Position numbers and translations under genes: made by a program. The notes under the pieces are model-generated. The model was not told where the DNA came from and did no database searches. It saw only the letters and a list, made by a program, of their open reading frames with translations. This document shows positions 39,733-49,505 of a DNA stretch of 64,000 nucleotides, one piece after another (positions within the stretch are counted from its first letter, which is position 1; every line of letters begins with the position of its first letter). Source of the stretch: Dietzia sp. NCCP-2495 (GTDB lineage Bacteria; Actinomycetota; Actinomycetes; Mycobacteriales; Mycobacteriaceae). The stretch spans positions 62,001-126,000 of the forward strand of contig NZ_BRVN01000007.1 of the NCBI RefSeq assembly GCF_026011735.1, read 5' to 3'.

Positions 39733-41001
39733 GTGGCGCTGTCCGATCTCTCCCACGACGAACTCGCCGGCCTCGAGTCGCAGCTGGCGTCGGAATACGC
39801 GGCACTGGCGGACAAGGGATTGTCGCTGGACCTGACGCGCGGCAAGCCGTCGCCGGAGCAGTTGGCTCTGTCCGAACGTCTCCTGGCGCTCCCGGGCGAG
39901 GGGGACCACACCTCGGGCGCGACCGACGTCCGCAACTACGGCGGCGGCGCCGGCCTGCCCGAGCTGAGGGCGATCTTCGCCGAGCTGCTGGGGGTCGACC
40001 CCGACCGCCTGATCGCGCAGGACAACGCGAGCCTGTCGATCATGTACGACGCGCTGACGTTCGCGATGCTCTTCGGCACTCCCGACTCCGAGCGCCCGTG
40101 GAAGGACGAGCCCGCGCTGCGGTGGCTGTGCCCCGTGCCCGGCTACGACCGCCACTTCGGGATCACCCAGGCGCTCGGCATCGAGATGATCCCGGTGCCT
40201 CTGGGCCCGACCGGCCCGGACATGGACGTGGTCGAGCGGCTCGTCGCCGACGATCCGTCGATCAAGGGCATGTGGTGCGTGCCGATCTTCTCCAACCCCA
40301 CCGGCGCGGTGTACGACGACCACACGGTGTCGCGCCTGGCCCGGATGACCACGGCTGCCCCCGATTTTCGCGTGATCTGGGACAACGCGTACGTCGTCCA
40401 CACGCTCACCACCGACTTCCCCAAGGTTCCGGACGTCGACACGGTCGCCGCCGAGGCGGGGAACCCGAACCGCTTCCTCCAGGTCTGCTCGACCTCCAAG
40501 ATCACGTTCGCGGGCGCGGGCGTGTCCTTCCTGTCCTCCTCCGAGGCCAACCTCGACTGGTACCTGAAGCACGCGTCGGTCCGGACCATCGGGCCGAACA
40601 AGGTCAACCAGTTGGCACACGCCCGTTTCTTCGGGGACGCCGAGGGCGTCCGTGCGCACATGCTCGCCCATCGCGAGAGCATCGCGCCGAAGTTCGCGGC
40701 CGCGGACGAGATCCTGACCCGTCGTCTCGGGGAGTACGGGATCGCGTCCTGGGCGATGCCCGAGGGTGGCTACTTCATCGATCTCGAGGTGGTCGACGGC
40801 ACGGCGACCGAGACCGTGCGACTGGCCAAGGAGGCCGGGGTCGCACTGACCCCGGCGGGCGCCGCGTACCCGTACGGCAACGATCCGGACGATCGTCACA
40901 TCCGCCTGGCGCCGACGCTCCCGCCGCTGGCCGAGGTCGAGGCTGCGATGGAGATCGTGGGATTGTGTGCGCTCCTCGCGGCCTGCCGTGCCGCTAGGTG
41001 A
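39733..41001 (+). CDS. Aspartate aminotransferase (actinobacterial AspT type)
   Basis: 422 aa from the GTG at 39733, chosen for its GGAGG site; the longer frame would cover the SRP RNA. Fold-type I aminotransferase of the large MocR-like branch: LDLTRGKPSPEQL, RNYGGGAGLPELRAIFAELL, PIFSNPTGAVYDD, VIWDNAYVVHTL, CSTSKITFAGAGVSF with the PLP lysine, and HIRLAPTLPPL. This group includes corynebacterial AspT, which makes aspartate from oxaloacetate. Likely monocistronic. Confidence 0.85.
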   Translation: MALSDLSHDELAGLESQLASEYAALADKGLSLDLTRGKPSPEQLALSERLLALPGEGDHTSGATDVRNYGGGAGLPELRAIFAELLGVDPDRLIAQDNASLSIMYDALTFAMLFGTPDSERPWKDEPALRWLCPVPGYDRHFGITQALGIEMIPVPLGPTGPDMDVVERLVADDPSIKGMWCVPIFSNPTGAVYDDHTVSRLARMTTAAPDFRVIWDNAYVVHTLTTDFPKVPDVDTVAAEAGNPNRFLQVCSTSKITFAGAGVSFLSSSEANLDWYLKHASVRTIGPNKVNQLAHARFFGDAEGVRAHMLAHRESIAPKFAAADEILTRRLGEYGIASWAMPEGGYFIDLEVVDGTATETVRLAKEAGVALTPAGAAYPYGNDPDDRHIRLAPTLPPLAEVEAAMEIVGLCALLAACRAAR

Positions 41002-41520
41002 CGCGGCAGCATTGATCCGGCCGCCGGTGTAACGCGGTTCGGCGGTTCGTATCGGTGTTGGTCCGGCGCCCCGGCTGGGCGTGCACGTCGCCAATCGTTG
41101 TGGGCCATATGGAGTGACCTGCAACGCTCCGCCTACGTGATCTAGGGCACGTTCTAGAAATCTGCTCCCTCAGCGCTGACGTGTGTCGACCGCTCTGACA
41201 TGCGCGAACGACGTCCGGTGGCCGTGTTGAGCGTCTGTCAACAAAGATTTGGCCTTGTTCACTCCGTGGCCTTCTGGTTGTATCTAGACGTCCGAGCCAC
41301 ATGGGTCGGGCGTCGGAGTGCAGCTGAGGGGCTGCGAGGGGCCGACGCCGAAGCACCCGGTTCGGGAACCGCGCCGCGGGGGTCTGAGGGGGCCCGAATC
41401 GTCGCGCGAGGGACGTCGGGAGGGGCTGCGCAGAGCGCGGCCCCTCCGGTCATTTCACGGGCGGCTTCCGCGCACCACGTCGTCGTAGTCGATGTCGGAC
41501 CCCGTCGGTACCCTCAAGGC
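41002..41520. other. Intergenic region before dnaX
   Basis: About 520 bp with no convincing gene. The dnaX frame is open through part of it but lacks protein-like character before 41521. It presumably holds the dnaX promoter; AT-richer patches occur at 41150-41165 and 41235-41290, but no clear -35/-10 pair could be fixed. Confidence 0.5.
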
Positions 41521-44121
41521 GTGGCTCTCTATCGGAAGTACCGTCCCGCTTCGTTCTCGGAGGTAGTGGGGCAGGAGCACGTCACCGACCCGCTCTCGGT
41601 GGCGTTGTCCTCCGGTCGTATCAACCACGCCTACCTGTTCTCCGGGCCGCGCGGCTGTGGCAAGACCTCGTCCGCGCGGATCCTCGCCCGCTCGCTCAAC
41701 TGCGTCCAGGGGCCCACTCCCGATCCGTGTGGTGAGTGCGATTCGTGCATTGCGTTGGCCCCCGGCGGCAGCGGCACGCTGGACGTGACGGAGCTCGACG
41801 CGGCGAGCCACGGTGGTGTGGACGACACGCGTGATCTCCGCGAGCGCGCCTTCTTCGCGCCGGCGTCCTCGCGGTACCGCGTCCTCATCATCGATGAGGC
41901 CCACATGGTCACCAACGCGGGTTTCAACGCCCTGCTGAAGATCGTGGAGGAGCCGCCGGAACACCTCATCTTCATCTTCGCCACCACCGAGCCGGACAAG
42001 GTCCTGCCGACCATCCGCTCGCGTACGCACCACTACCCGTTCCGGCTGCTCACGCCGTCGTCCATGCGCGGACTGCTCGAGCGCATCTGCGACCAGGAGC
42101 GCGTGCAGGTGGACCCGACGGTGTTTCCGCTCGTCATCCGCGCCGGTGGCGGGTCGCCGCGTGACACGCTCAGCGTCCTGGACCAGCTCATGGCCGGTGC
42201 CGGGGACGAGGGCATCACGTACCCGCGCGCCGTCGCACTGCTGGGTGCTACCGAGGTCGCGTTGATCGATGACACGGTGGACGCGCTCGCGGTGGGGGAC
42301 GGCGCCACTCTGTTCCGGACCGTCGACAAGGTGGTGGAGGCCGGGCACGATCCGCGCCGGTTCGCCGCCGACCTGTTGCAGCGCCTGCGCGACCTGATCA
42401 TGGTGCAGTCCGTTCCGCAGGCCATCGAGCGTGGCCTCGTGGACGCGCCGGTGGAGCAGGCCGAGACCATGCGCCGGCAGGCGGAGAACATCGGCGCCGC
42501 CACGTTGGCCCGGTGTGCCGACATGGTGCACGAGGGGCTGGGGTCGATGCGCGGGGCCACCTCGCCGCGGCTGCTGCTGGAGATCCTCTGCGCGAAGTTG
42601 CTGCTCCCGTCCGCTGACGACTCGGTGGCCGCGCTGCTCCAGCGCATCGAGTCCCTCGAGGCCGGTCGGCCCGCGGGCGGTGGTGGTGCCGCGCCCGTGG
42701 GTGCGCGGCCGGCCGTCGGTGGTGGGAGACGATCTGACGACGACGACACGGCGGCCGCAGGCCCCGGCGGCGCCTCCGCTCCGCAGACTGCCGGGACGGC
42801 GGCTCCCGCCGAGGGCCGACCCAAGTTCGTTCGTCGGTCGCAGCAGCAAAAGCAACCCGCGGCGGAGGCGGCACAGCCGCAGGCTCCTGCGCCGGTTGCC
42901 CCGGCAGTCGAGCCGCCGACACCGGCGGCCGCGACCCCTGAGTCTGCGACTCCCGCGCCCGCGATGACCGAGTCAGCGGTGCCCGAGCATGCGACGGCGG
43001 TACCTCAGTCATCGGCGCACGAGCCGCCTGCGCACGAGCTCCCGGAGCCCGTATCGGAGGCCGCCAGGCCCGTGGTCGCCCCGAACCCCGCCGCACCGAC
43101 GGTGCCGGGTGAGTCCGTGGCCGGCCAGCAGGCGGCACGACAGTCGCCGAACGAGCAGTCGCATAACGGGCAGCCGACGACGCAGGGTCAGCCCGGGCCC
43201 ACTCCGGCGACGGACGCCGATCATGCTCCGTCCGAGGACGTCGTTGTCTCCCCGCAGAACCAGTGCGCACCCACATCGGCGTCTGCACCTACGCCGGCGG
43301 CAGCGCCCGCTCCGTCGAGTGCACCTGCTGCGGAGCCCACACCGGCCGCTGCTGCTGCTGCACCGGCACCTGAGTCCGCGCCTGCAGCCAGCAGTTCCGG
43401 AACAGTGATCGAGGCGGAGGACATCCGCCGAGCTTGGCCCGCGATCAGGGATGCCGTGCGCACGCGGACCCGGACCGTGGAGGTCATGCTCGCCGGTGCT
43501 ACGGTCGCCGGGGTCGACGGCCAGGTCATACACCTGGTTCACGACTATGCGCCGCTCGCCAAGCGTCTGACGCAACCACACAACGCCACGGCCATCACTG
43601 ATTCGATCACCGAGGTCGTCGGAGGCCAGTGGGAGATCACCTGCACGTCCGGCAGTGCACCACGCGGTGGTGCCCCGGGAGGTGGCACACCGTCAGGCGG
43701 CGCCCCCGCCGGTCGCCAGCCCGCCGGTGGCGGCACAACTCCCGCACCGGCCCCCGCTGCTCAGGGACCCGCCACCCAGGGGTCCGCAGCCCAGGGCCCT
43801 GCCGGAGTCGGACCGGGCGGACCGGCCACGCCTGCCAGCGAGGCTCCCGCGACTGCCCAACAGCCCGAGCCCCGTGGATGGGAGCGGAGGGTCCGCGACG
43901 CCGGTGCCGCACACGGCAGCGGCGCGGGCGGGTACGACGACATCCCGCCGCCGCCCGAGGAGCCCGAGCCGGACGAGCCCGAGGCGCCGCCTATCACCGA
44001 GGACGAGATGATCGATGAGGCGCGTACCAGTGGCCCGCAGAATCTCGACCACCGAACCGGTGAGGACATGGCCCTAGCGCTGCTCAAGGAGCATCTCGGA
44101 GCCCGCCCGATCGACCGCTAA
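41521..44121 (+). CDS. dnaX: DNA polymerase III subunits gamma/tau
   Basis: 866 aa from the GTG at 41521, where MALYRKYRP, the standard DnaX start, begins. AAA+ clamp-loader: Walker A GPRGCGKT at 42-49, four zinc cysteines at about 62-77 ([10 protein letters not shown]), Walker B LIIDEAHM, sensor [17 protein letters not shown]. Residues beyond about 420 form a long Pro/Ala/Glu-rich linker, then a domain V-like region ([35 protein letters not shown]) and an acidic end. No slippery A-run suggesting a frameshifted gamma form is seen. First of a dnaX-ybaB-recR set. Confidence 0.93.
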   Translation: MALYRKYRPASFSEVVGQEHVTDPLSVALSSGRINHAYLFSGPRGCGKTSSARILARSLNCVQGPTPDPCGECDSCIALAPGGSGTLDVTELDAASHGGVDDTRDLRERAFFAPASSRYRVLIIDEAHMVTNAGFNALLKIVEEPPEHLIFIFATTEPDKVLPTIRSRTHHYPFRLLTPSSMRGLLERICDQERVQVDPTVFPLVIRAGGGSPRDTLSVLDQLMAGAGDEGITYPRAVALLGATEVALIDDTVDALAVGDGATLFRTVDKVVEAGHDPRRFAADLLQRLRDLIMVQSVPQAIERGLVDAPVEQAETMRRQAENIGAATLARCADMVHEGLGSMRGATSPRLLLEILCAKLLLPSADDSVAALLQRIESLEAGRPAGGGGAAPVGARPAVGGGRRSDDDDTAAAGPGGASAPQTAGTAAPAEGRPKFVRRSQQQKQPAAEAAQPQAPAPVAPAVEPPTPAAATPESATPAPAMTESAVPEHATAVPQSSAHEPPAHELPEPVSEAARPVVAPNPAAPTVPGESVAGQQAARQSPNEQSHNGQPTTQGQPGPTPATDADHAPSEDVVVSPQNQCAPTSASAPTPAAAPAPSSAPAAEPTPAAAAAAPAPESAPAASSSGTVIEAEDIRRAWPAIRDAVRTRTRTVEVMLAGATVAGVDGQVIHLVHDYAPLAKRLTQPHNATAITDSITEVVGGQWEITCTSGSAPRGGAPGGGTPSGGAPAGRQPAGGGTTPAPAPAAQGPATQGSAAQGPAGVGPGGPATPASEAPATAQQPEPRGWERRVRDAGAAHGSGAGGYDDIPPPPEEPEPDEPEAPPITEDEMIDEARTSGPQNLDHRTGEDMALALLKEHLGARPIDR

Positions 44122-44246
44122 GGGGCTGTAGGCGGCGCGGGCGCGGCGCACTGTCGGAACGGACGGTTACCCTGGGTGCCGACCGACCGGGGCTGCCCCC
44201 GGGCAGGAACAGGCACGGACAATCACCCCGCCGAAAGGACCCCGAT

Positions 44247-44582
44247 ATGCAGCCCGGACCCGACATGAACGCACTCCTCCAGCAGGCCCAGCAGATGCAG
44301 GCCCAGCTCGCCGAGGCGCAGCAGGAGATCGCCGCCAGCACGGTCGACGGCAAGGCCGGCGGCGGGCTCGTCACCGTGTCCATGCGCGGCACGGGCGAGG
44401 TCACCGGCGTGACGATCGATCCGAAGGTCGTCGACCCGGAGGACATCGAGACCTTGCAGGACCTCCTCGTCGGCGCGTTCGGCGACGCCCACACCCAGGT
44501 CCAGAACCTCGCTGAGACCCGCCTCGGCCCGCTGGCCTCCGGCGGCGGCCTCGGCGACATGATGGGCGGCCTCGGAATGTGA
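44247..44582 (+). CDS. YbaB/EbfC nucleoid-associated protein
   Basis: 111 aa. Coiled-coil N-terminus [20 protein letters not shown] and central [20 protein letters not shown] with [17 protein letters not shown], the typical YbaB body; Gly/Met-rich tail. A small dimeric DNA-binding protein nearly always between dnaX and recR, as here. Confidence 0.93.
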   Translation: MQPGPDMNALLQQAQQMQAQLAEAQQEIAASTVDGKAGGGLVTVSMRGTGEVTGVTIDPKVVDPEDIETLQDLLVGAFGDAHTQVQNLAETRLGPLASGGGLGDMMGGLGM

Positions 44583-44620
44583 GCCCGCGGGATCCGGTGC
44601 ATGCCGGATACCGCCCACGA

Positions 44621-44662
44621 GGACCGGGTCGATCCGACCCTTTGGTGATATCGACCCGGTCC
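44621..44662. terminator. Hairpin between ybaB and recR
   Basis: GGACCGGGTCGAT (44621-44633) and ATCGACCCGGTCC (44650-44662) are perfectly complementary around 16 nt. No T-run follows, so it may attenuate rather than stop read-through into recR, or stabilise the upstream mRNA. It is flanked by copies of CCCGCGGGAT. Confidence 0.55.
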
Positions 44663-44744
44663 CGCGGGATTCCGCTGTGAGGTGGAAGGCCCGCCACCCG
44701 ACGGTGCTCTCACCGCCGGGACAGGAAGAGCACGGGAAAGCGCG

Positions 44745-45599
44745 ATGTACGAAGGACCGGTCCAGAACCTCATCGACGAGTTCGGCAAGCTGCCGGGCAT
44801 CGGGCCCAAGTCGGCGCAACGCCTGGCGTTCCACCTGCTCCAGAGTGAGCCGGAGTCAGTCGAACGGCTCCGGACCGCGCTGAAGGCCGTCGTCGACGGG
44901 ATCACCTACTGCGAGATCTGTGGCACCGTCGCCGCCGCGGAGCGCTGCCGGATCTGCTCTGATCCCCGTCGCGATCCGAGCCTCGTGTGCGTGGTCGAGG
45001 AGCCCAAGGACATCGAGGCCATCGAGCGGACGCGTGAGTTCCACGGTCTGTACCACGTCCTCGGCGGTGCGCTCGATCCCATCAATGGAATCGGGCCCAA
45101 CGAGCTGCGGATCGCCGGACTTATGCGCCGCGTCGGCCAGGAGACGGACGGCACCGAGATCGCCGAGATCATCATCGCCACCGACCCCAATACCACGGGC
45201 GAGGCGACCAGCACGTACCTCGCCCGGCTGCTGCGTCCGTTCCCTGATCTCGTGGTGTCGCGTCTGGCCTCCGGCCTGCCGATGGGAGCGGACCTCGAGT
45301 TCGCCGACGAGCTGACCCTGGGCAGTGCACTCTCCGGTCGACGCATCCTCTCCGGCGAGAGGTCACGACCCCAGGGCTCGGCCAGAGTTCTGGCGCCCGA
45401 GCACATCGATACCCCGCCGCCCCCGACTGAACCCACTGAGCCCGATCCCGCAGAGGTCGAGGTCTCTGAGGCCGCGATCGCTGAGTCAGAGGTCTCGTGG
45501 CCCCGGACCGAGCACCGAACAGAGGCGTCCGCGGCGTCCCGTCCGACGACCGACGACGTGGAACGGAGCTCCAATGAGCACGTGGATAACCCGCGCTGA
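44745..45599 (+). CDS. recR: Recombination mediator RecR with unusual C-terminal extension
   Basis: 284 aa against about 200 for normal RecR. The core is standard: helix-hairpin-helix [20 protein letters not shown], zinc cysteines 56, 59, 68 and 71, Toprim [33 protein letters not shown] and a [10 protein letters not shown] end at about residue 202. The further 80 residues are Pro/Glu/Ser-rich and acidic ([20 protein letters not shown]), with no fold recognised, and run 26 nt into the next gene. RecR works with RecO/RecF to load RecA at gaps. The tail may bind a partner or be a read-through relic. Confidence 0.92.
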   Translation: MYEGPVQNLIDEFGKLPGIGPKSAQRLAFHLLQSEPESVERLRTALKAVVDGITYCEICGTVAAAERCRICSDPRRDPSLVCVVEEPKDIEAIERTREFHGLYHVLGGALDPINGIGPNELRIAGLMRRVGQETDGTEIAEIIIATDPNTTGEATSTYLARLLRPFPDLVVSRLASGLPMGADLEFADELTLGSALSGRRILSGERSRPQGSARVLAPEHIDTPPPPTEPTEPDPAEVEVSEAAIAESEVSWPRTEHRTEASAASRPTTDDVERSSNEHVDNPR

Positions 45600-46083
45600 G
45601 ACCGCGGGCGACATCCCTGCGATCCGCCACATCACCCTGCAGGCATTTCCCACAGCCGAGGAAGCCGACCTGGTCGAGGCCCTGCGCGCTGACGACGAGG
45701 CGTGGATCGACGGACTGAGCTGGATCACCACCACGCCGGACGGCGCTCCCGTCGGGCACGCGCTGATCACCCGGTGTCATGTCGACGAAGAACCCGCCCT
45801 CGCACTGGCCCCCTGCTCCGTCCTGCCCGAGGTGCAGAGGCGTGGGGCCGGTTCCGCCGCCATCCGCGCCGCCCTGGACGCGGCCCGGGAGATGGGGGAG
45901 AAGCTCGTGCTGGTGCTGGGACATGCTGACTACTACCCGCGGTTCGGGTTCACACCGGCCTCCCGGATAGGCATCCGCGCGCCGTTCGAGGTGCCCGACG
46001 AGTCCATGATGGCGCTCGTCCTCGACGACGCGCACACCCCGCCGAGCGGGACCATCCGCTACCCGGCGGCCTTCGGCGTCTGA
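45574..46083 (+). CDS. GNAT-family N-acetyltransferase
   Basis: 169 aa, ATG with GGAG site inside the recR tail. YhbS-like [24 protein letters not shown] is the acetyl-CoA-binding motif A, followed by [19 protein letters not shown]. Acceptor unknown. The overlap with recR implies co-transcription. Confidence 0.88.
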   Translation: MSTWITRAETAGDIPAIRHITLQAFPTAEEADLVEALRADDEAWIDGLSWITTTPDGAPVGHALITRCHVDEEPALALAPCSVLPEVQRRGAGSAAIRAALDAAREMGEKLVLVLGHADYYPRFGFTPASRIGIRAPFEVPDESMMALVLDDAHTPPSGTIRYPAAFGV

Positions 46084-46147
46084 GCCCGGAGGCCCGACCG
46101 CGCGCCGGGAGGGGCCGACCCCGCCCCGCTCCCGGCGGGCGCGAGGG

Positions 46148-47083
46148 TCAGAGGTCGAACAGCCTCGCAGCATTGCCGTGCCACACCGCGCGCAGCCATT
46201 CTTCGCCCACTCCGAGCGACAACAGCGCCTTGAGCTGCTCCGCGTACGGGTACGGGATGTTGGGGAAATCGGTGCCCAGCAGGATCTTGTCGCCCAGGTC
46301 CGCGAGCCGGCCGTAGTCCGACTTGGGGAACGGGCCGATCTTCTCGGTGAAATCGGTGAACGCCATGGTCGTGTCCAGGTAGACGTTCGGGTACTTCTCC
46401 GCCAGGTCCAGGAAGTCCGAGTACTCGATCATGCCCATGTGGGCGATTATGAGCGGCAGGTCGGGGAACCGCTCGAGCACCGCGGCGACCGGCTCCGGCC
46501 CGGTGAATTCGCCCGGCACCGGGCCACCGCCGCAGTGGATGACCGTCGGGATCCGGGACTCGGTGAGCTGGCCCCACACAGGATCGAGGAGTGGGTCGCG
46601 TGGGTCGTACTCGCCTACCTGGATGTGGGACTTGAACACTCGCGTCCCGGACTCGATCGCGTCCCGGACGTACTCGCCGGCTGACGGCTCGGGGAAGAAC
46701 GTCGACGTGTGCAGGCAGTCGGGGTGACGGGCCGCGAAATCGACCGACCACGAGTTCAGCCACGCGGCCATGTCGGGTCGGTGCGGGTACAGCATCGAGG
46801 AGAACGCGATCACGCCGTACGCGCGCAGCCGCTCCACCCGCTCGTCCTCGGCTTCCTTGTACGTGATCGGCCACTGGCGCCCGATCTTCGGCCCGGCCGT
46901 ACCGAAGTAGTCCCATACCTTGTCCATGACGTTCTTCGGCATGAAGTGTGTGTGGACGTCGATGATGCCCGGCAGGCCGAGCGGCTCCCAGAGCGCGCGG
47001 ACCACCCGCGACTCCTCCGCGATGTCGGGCGCCCGGCCCGGCTCGTAGGCGGTGTCGGTCCCGGTTCCGCAGCTCTCACACAT
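46148..47083 (-). CDS. Amidohydrolase family (COG2159-type TIM-barrel) protein
   Basis: 311 aa from the ATG at 47083; a longer frame runs into the AraC gene. N-terminal metal motif IIDVHTHFMP, then FKSHIQVGEYDP, PTVIHCGGGPVPGE, LPLIIAHMGM and LLGTDFPNIPYPY with the metal aspartate, in the order of amidohydrolase-2/ACMSD-like enzymes that hydrolyse or decarboxylate aromatic acids and related compounds. An N-terminal CESCGTGTD segment is unusual. It reads in line with and 33 bp after the AraC gene, so a role near the guaiacol pathway is possible but not shown. Confidence 0.82.
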   Translation of the reverse strand: MCESCGTGTDTAYEPGRAPDIAEESRVVRALWEPLGLPGIIDVHTHFMPKNVMDKVWDYFGTAGPKIGRQWPITYKEAEDERVERLRAYGVIAFSSMLYPHRPDMAAWLNSWSVDFAARHPDCLHTSTFFPEPSAGEYVRDAIESGTRVFKSHIQVGEYDPRDPLLDPVWGQLTESRIPTVIHCGGGPVPGEFTGPEPVAAVLERFPDLPLIIAHMGMIEYSDFLDLAEKYPNVYLDTTMAFTDFTEKIGPFPKSDYGRLADLGDKILLGTDFPNIPYPYAEQLKALLSLGVGEEWLRAVWHGNAARLFDL

Positions 47084-47115
47084 GCCGACACGATAAGTCA
47101 CGACTAACCGAAAGG

Positions 47116-48162
47116 TCAGCGGTTGGGCGAGTGGGGGGACGCGCGGAATCGAGAGGGGCTGGTCCCGAATCGGCTGCTGAACGCCCGGCTGAAGTGCGAG
47201 ACATCCCGGTAGCCGACCAGTGCGCCCACCTCGGCGACCGACCGGTCGGAGTCCACCAGCAGCCACCGGGCCCGTTTCAGCCGCTCCTCGGTGAGGAAGC
47301 CGCGGGGGGTGAACTCCGTGATCTCGAACAGCTTATGGACATACCGCACCGACATGCCCAGATCGGCGCTGATCTCGGCCAGGCCCCGTCCGGGAAGGTG
47401 CAGGGTTCGGATCATCTCGTGCTGCACGCGGAGGAGATCCCGTCGATGCCCGCGCGCGGTCGGGTTGTGTGTCGGGACGCGCTCCCCGACGGTTGTCGCC
47501 AGGAGATCCAGCACCGTGCTCGCCGTGGTGGCCAGGGCTCCGTCGGAGAGGTTGTCGTTGGTCTGGGACAAGTCCACGAGGAAGCGCGACAGCATCCCGC
47601 CGAGCCCGGTGGCCCCGCACTGCCCCACGCCGAGTGAGGAGACCAGCGTGTCGTCCGGCAGTCGCGCTGCCAGCAGTGCCCTCGGCATGTGCAGGACGAT
47701 CTGATCGAACTCGGTGCGCCCCTCGACGATGAACGGCGCCGCGGCGTCGACCATGCTGAACGATCCGTCAGAGAGCGTGACGCTCCGGTCGCGCTGGGAC
47801 ACGGTCAGTTCCCCGCCCACGGCCAGCAGCAGCAAGAGGTCGTCTCGCTGATCGGTGCCCACCATCGCGGGCGAGCGCGTGACCCGGTGGGGATCGGCCC
47901 GGACACGGCTTAGATGGAGGACGTCGATGTCGCTACTGGACAGGTCGGCGGAGAAGCCGGTGTCCCGCCGCGGCCACTTCACATCCATCTCGCAGAAGGT
48001 CGACTCCAGGGCCTCCCTCCACTGCTCGCGGCCCTCGCTCGCGGACAGTCCGCGCGTGCACACGGTACGGGCCGTGGCGCCGGACCGTGGCGCCGGATCC
48101 GGTGCGGGACCGCACTTTCCGGCGGTGCGCTTTTCGTCAAACTTCTGTGCACTCGGCGTCAT
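47116..48162 (-). CDS. AraC-family regulator, divergent from gcoA
   Basis: 348 aa from the ATG at 48162 (five residues further upstream also possible). The N-terminal two thirds is a cupin-like AraC-binding domain (DDLLLLLAVGGELTVSQRDR, SFSMVDAAAPFIVEG); the C-terminus is the double HTH (GLAEISADLGMSVRYVHKLF, SVAEVGALVGYRDVSHFSRA, ending FGTSPSRFR). The arrangement of an AraC regulator divergent from the CYP255A gene is that of known alkoxyphenol P450 loci, so it most likely activates gcoAB in response to guaiacol-type phenols. Confidence 0.88.
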   Translation of the reverse strand: MTPSAQKFDEKRTAGKCGPAPDPAPRSGATARTVCTRGLSASEGREQWREALESTFCEMDVKWPRRDTGFSADLSSSDIDVLHLSRVRADPHRVTRSPAMVGTDQRDDLLLLLAVGGELTVSQRDRSVTLSDGSFSMVDAAAPFIVEGRTEFDQIVLHMPRALLAARLPDDTLVSSLGVGQCGATGLGGMLSRFLVDLSQTNDNLSDGALATTASTVLDLLATTVGERVPTHNPTARGHRRDLLRVQHEMIRTLHLPGRGLAEISADLGMSVRYVHKLFEITEFTPRGFLTEERLKRARWLLVDSDRSVAEVGALVGYRDVSHFSRAFSSRFGTSPSRFRASPHSPNR

Positions 48163-48286
48163 GGCCACCCCTCCCACTCGTCAATAGTGTTCCACATCAC
48201 ACCAGCCGGATCGTTGCTCGGAAGCAGCCGTGCACGTTCTGCCAAATCCGGACCGGGCAGGTCCGACAGCTCAAGGAGTAGAACCG

Positions 48287-49501
48287 ATGTCCGCAACAAC
48301 CAACTGGATCGACTCGGTGACGATGGAGCAGCTCAACGAGGACCCGAACGCCGTCCACGACCGGCTCCGAGACGAGGCCCCGGTGGCGTTCGTGCCCGCG
48401 GTGGGGCTCCACGTCGCGTCGACGCGCGAGGCGTGCATGGCCATCGCTCAGGACAGTGAGAACTGGACCACGGTGATCTTGCCCTCGGGCGAGCGCACCT
48501 TCGGCACGGGTACGGTACTCGCAGCCAACGGCGACGAGCACGTCGAACTACGGAAGATGATCGACCCGGGTCTGAGGCCCGCTTCGGTGGACGGGTATAT
48601 CGACGACATGGTTCGGCCCTATGCCCGTCACCTGCTCGAGCAACTCGACGAGAAGGGTCGGGCGGATATCCAGGAGGAGTACTTCGCCCCGGTGAGTGTG
48701 CGGGCGGTCGGCGACCTCATGGGACTGACGAACGTTCCTGCAGAGACTCTGGTCCGGTGGTTCAAGACTCTCGCGTTGGCATTCGGAAACGCAGCGGTCG
48801 ATGACAAGGGCGACTTCCTCAATCTCGAACTCTTCGAGGCAGCGGACGCGGTGCGCGAGGAGATCCAAGAGGTGGTCGATCCGCTGTTGGACAACTGGGC
48901 GGAGAACCCGGACCACTCCCTGCTCTCGCACTGGCTGCATGACGGTGGCGCAGAAGGTGAGCTCCAGTCCAGGGAAAAGATCTACCCGAACATCTACGTC
49001 TTCCTCCTCGGTGCCCTCCAGGAGCCGGGCCATGTCATGACGACGACGCTGACAGCGCTCCTGCGGGACCCCGCGCAGCTGGAGCGGGTCATCGACGAGC
49101 CGGCTCTCATCCCGCGCGCGGCTAACGAGGCCGCCCGCTGGGTGGCGCCCATCTGGGTAGCCGCGGTCAAGGTGGCTAACTGCGATATGACGGTCTCCGG
49201 AGTGGACATCCCGGCTGGAACCCCGGTGCTGCTCACGTACGGTTCGGCGAACCGCGATTCTGACACCTGGGACAGCCCCGAGCAGTTCGACCTTGACCGA
49301 CCCACCATGCCGCACCTGGCGTTCGGGGCCGGCCGGCACGCCTGTGCCGGCGTGCATGTCGGGATGTCGATCGTGCGAATCGCCCTGGAGGAACTGTTCG
49401 AGGCGATCCCAAACATCGAGGCAGACCCTGACGAGGACGTGACGTTCTGGGGTTGGACTTTCCGCGGGCCGCAGGGCTTGCGAGTTACCTGGGAGGTGTG
49501 A
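48287..49501 (+). CDS. gcoA: Guaiacol O-demethylase cytochrome P450 (CYP255A, GcoA type)
   Basis: 404 aa, ATG after AAGGAG. Strong resemblance, by recollection of Amycolatopsis GcoA, along the whole length: YVFLLGALQEPGHVM in the I-helix (Glu-Pro-Gly-His instead of the usual Gly-x-x-Thr), MPHLAFGAGRHACAG with haem ligand Cys353, and the end WGWTFRGPQGLRVTWEV. Active-site phenylalanines of GcoA (75, 169, 395) correspond to Phe72, Phe166 and Phe392 here. With GcoB it converts guaiacol to catechol and formaldehyde. The catechol pathway lies 5 kb downstream. Confidence 0.9.
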   Translation: MSATTNWIDSVTMEQLNEDPNAVHDRLRDEAPVAFVPAVGLHVASTREACMAIAQDSENWTTVILPSGERTFGTGTVLAANGDEHVELRKMIDPGLRPASVDGYIDDMVRPYARHLLEQLDEKGRADIQEEYFAPVSVRAVGDLMGLTNVPAETLVRWFKTLALAFGNAAVDDKGDFLNLELFEAADAVREEIQEVVDPLLDNWAENPDHSLLSHWLHDGGAEGELQSREKIYPNIYVFLLGALQEPGHVMTTTLTALLRDPAQLERVIDEPALIPRAANEAARWVAPIWVAAVKVANCDMTVSGVDIPAGTPVLLTYGSANRDSDTWDSPEQFDLDRPTMPHLAFGAGRHACAGVHVGMSIVRIALEELFEAIPNIEADPDEDVTFWGWTFRGPQGLRVTWEV

Positions 49502-49505
49502 GGTC

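Noticed and set aside
41200-41520. N-terminal extension of DnaX by 107 codons
   Set aside because: Low-complexity translation; the standard DnaX start MALYRKYRP is at 41521.
42780-43400. Programmed frameshift in dnaX to make a short gamma subunit
   Set aside because: No A-rich slippery heptamer or obvious stem seen in the linker region.
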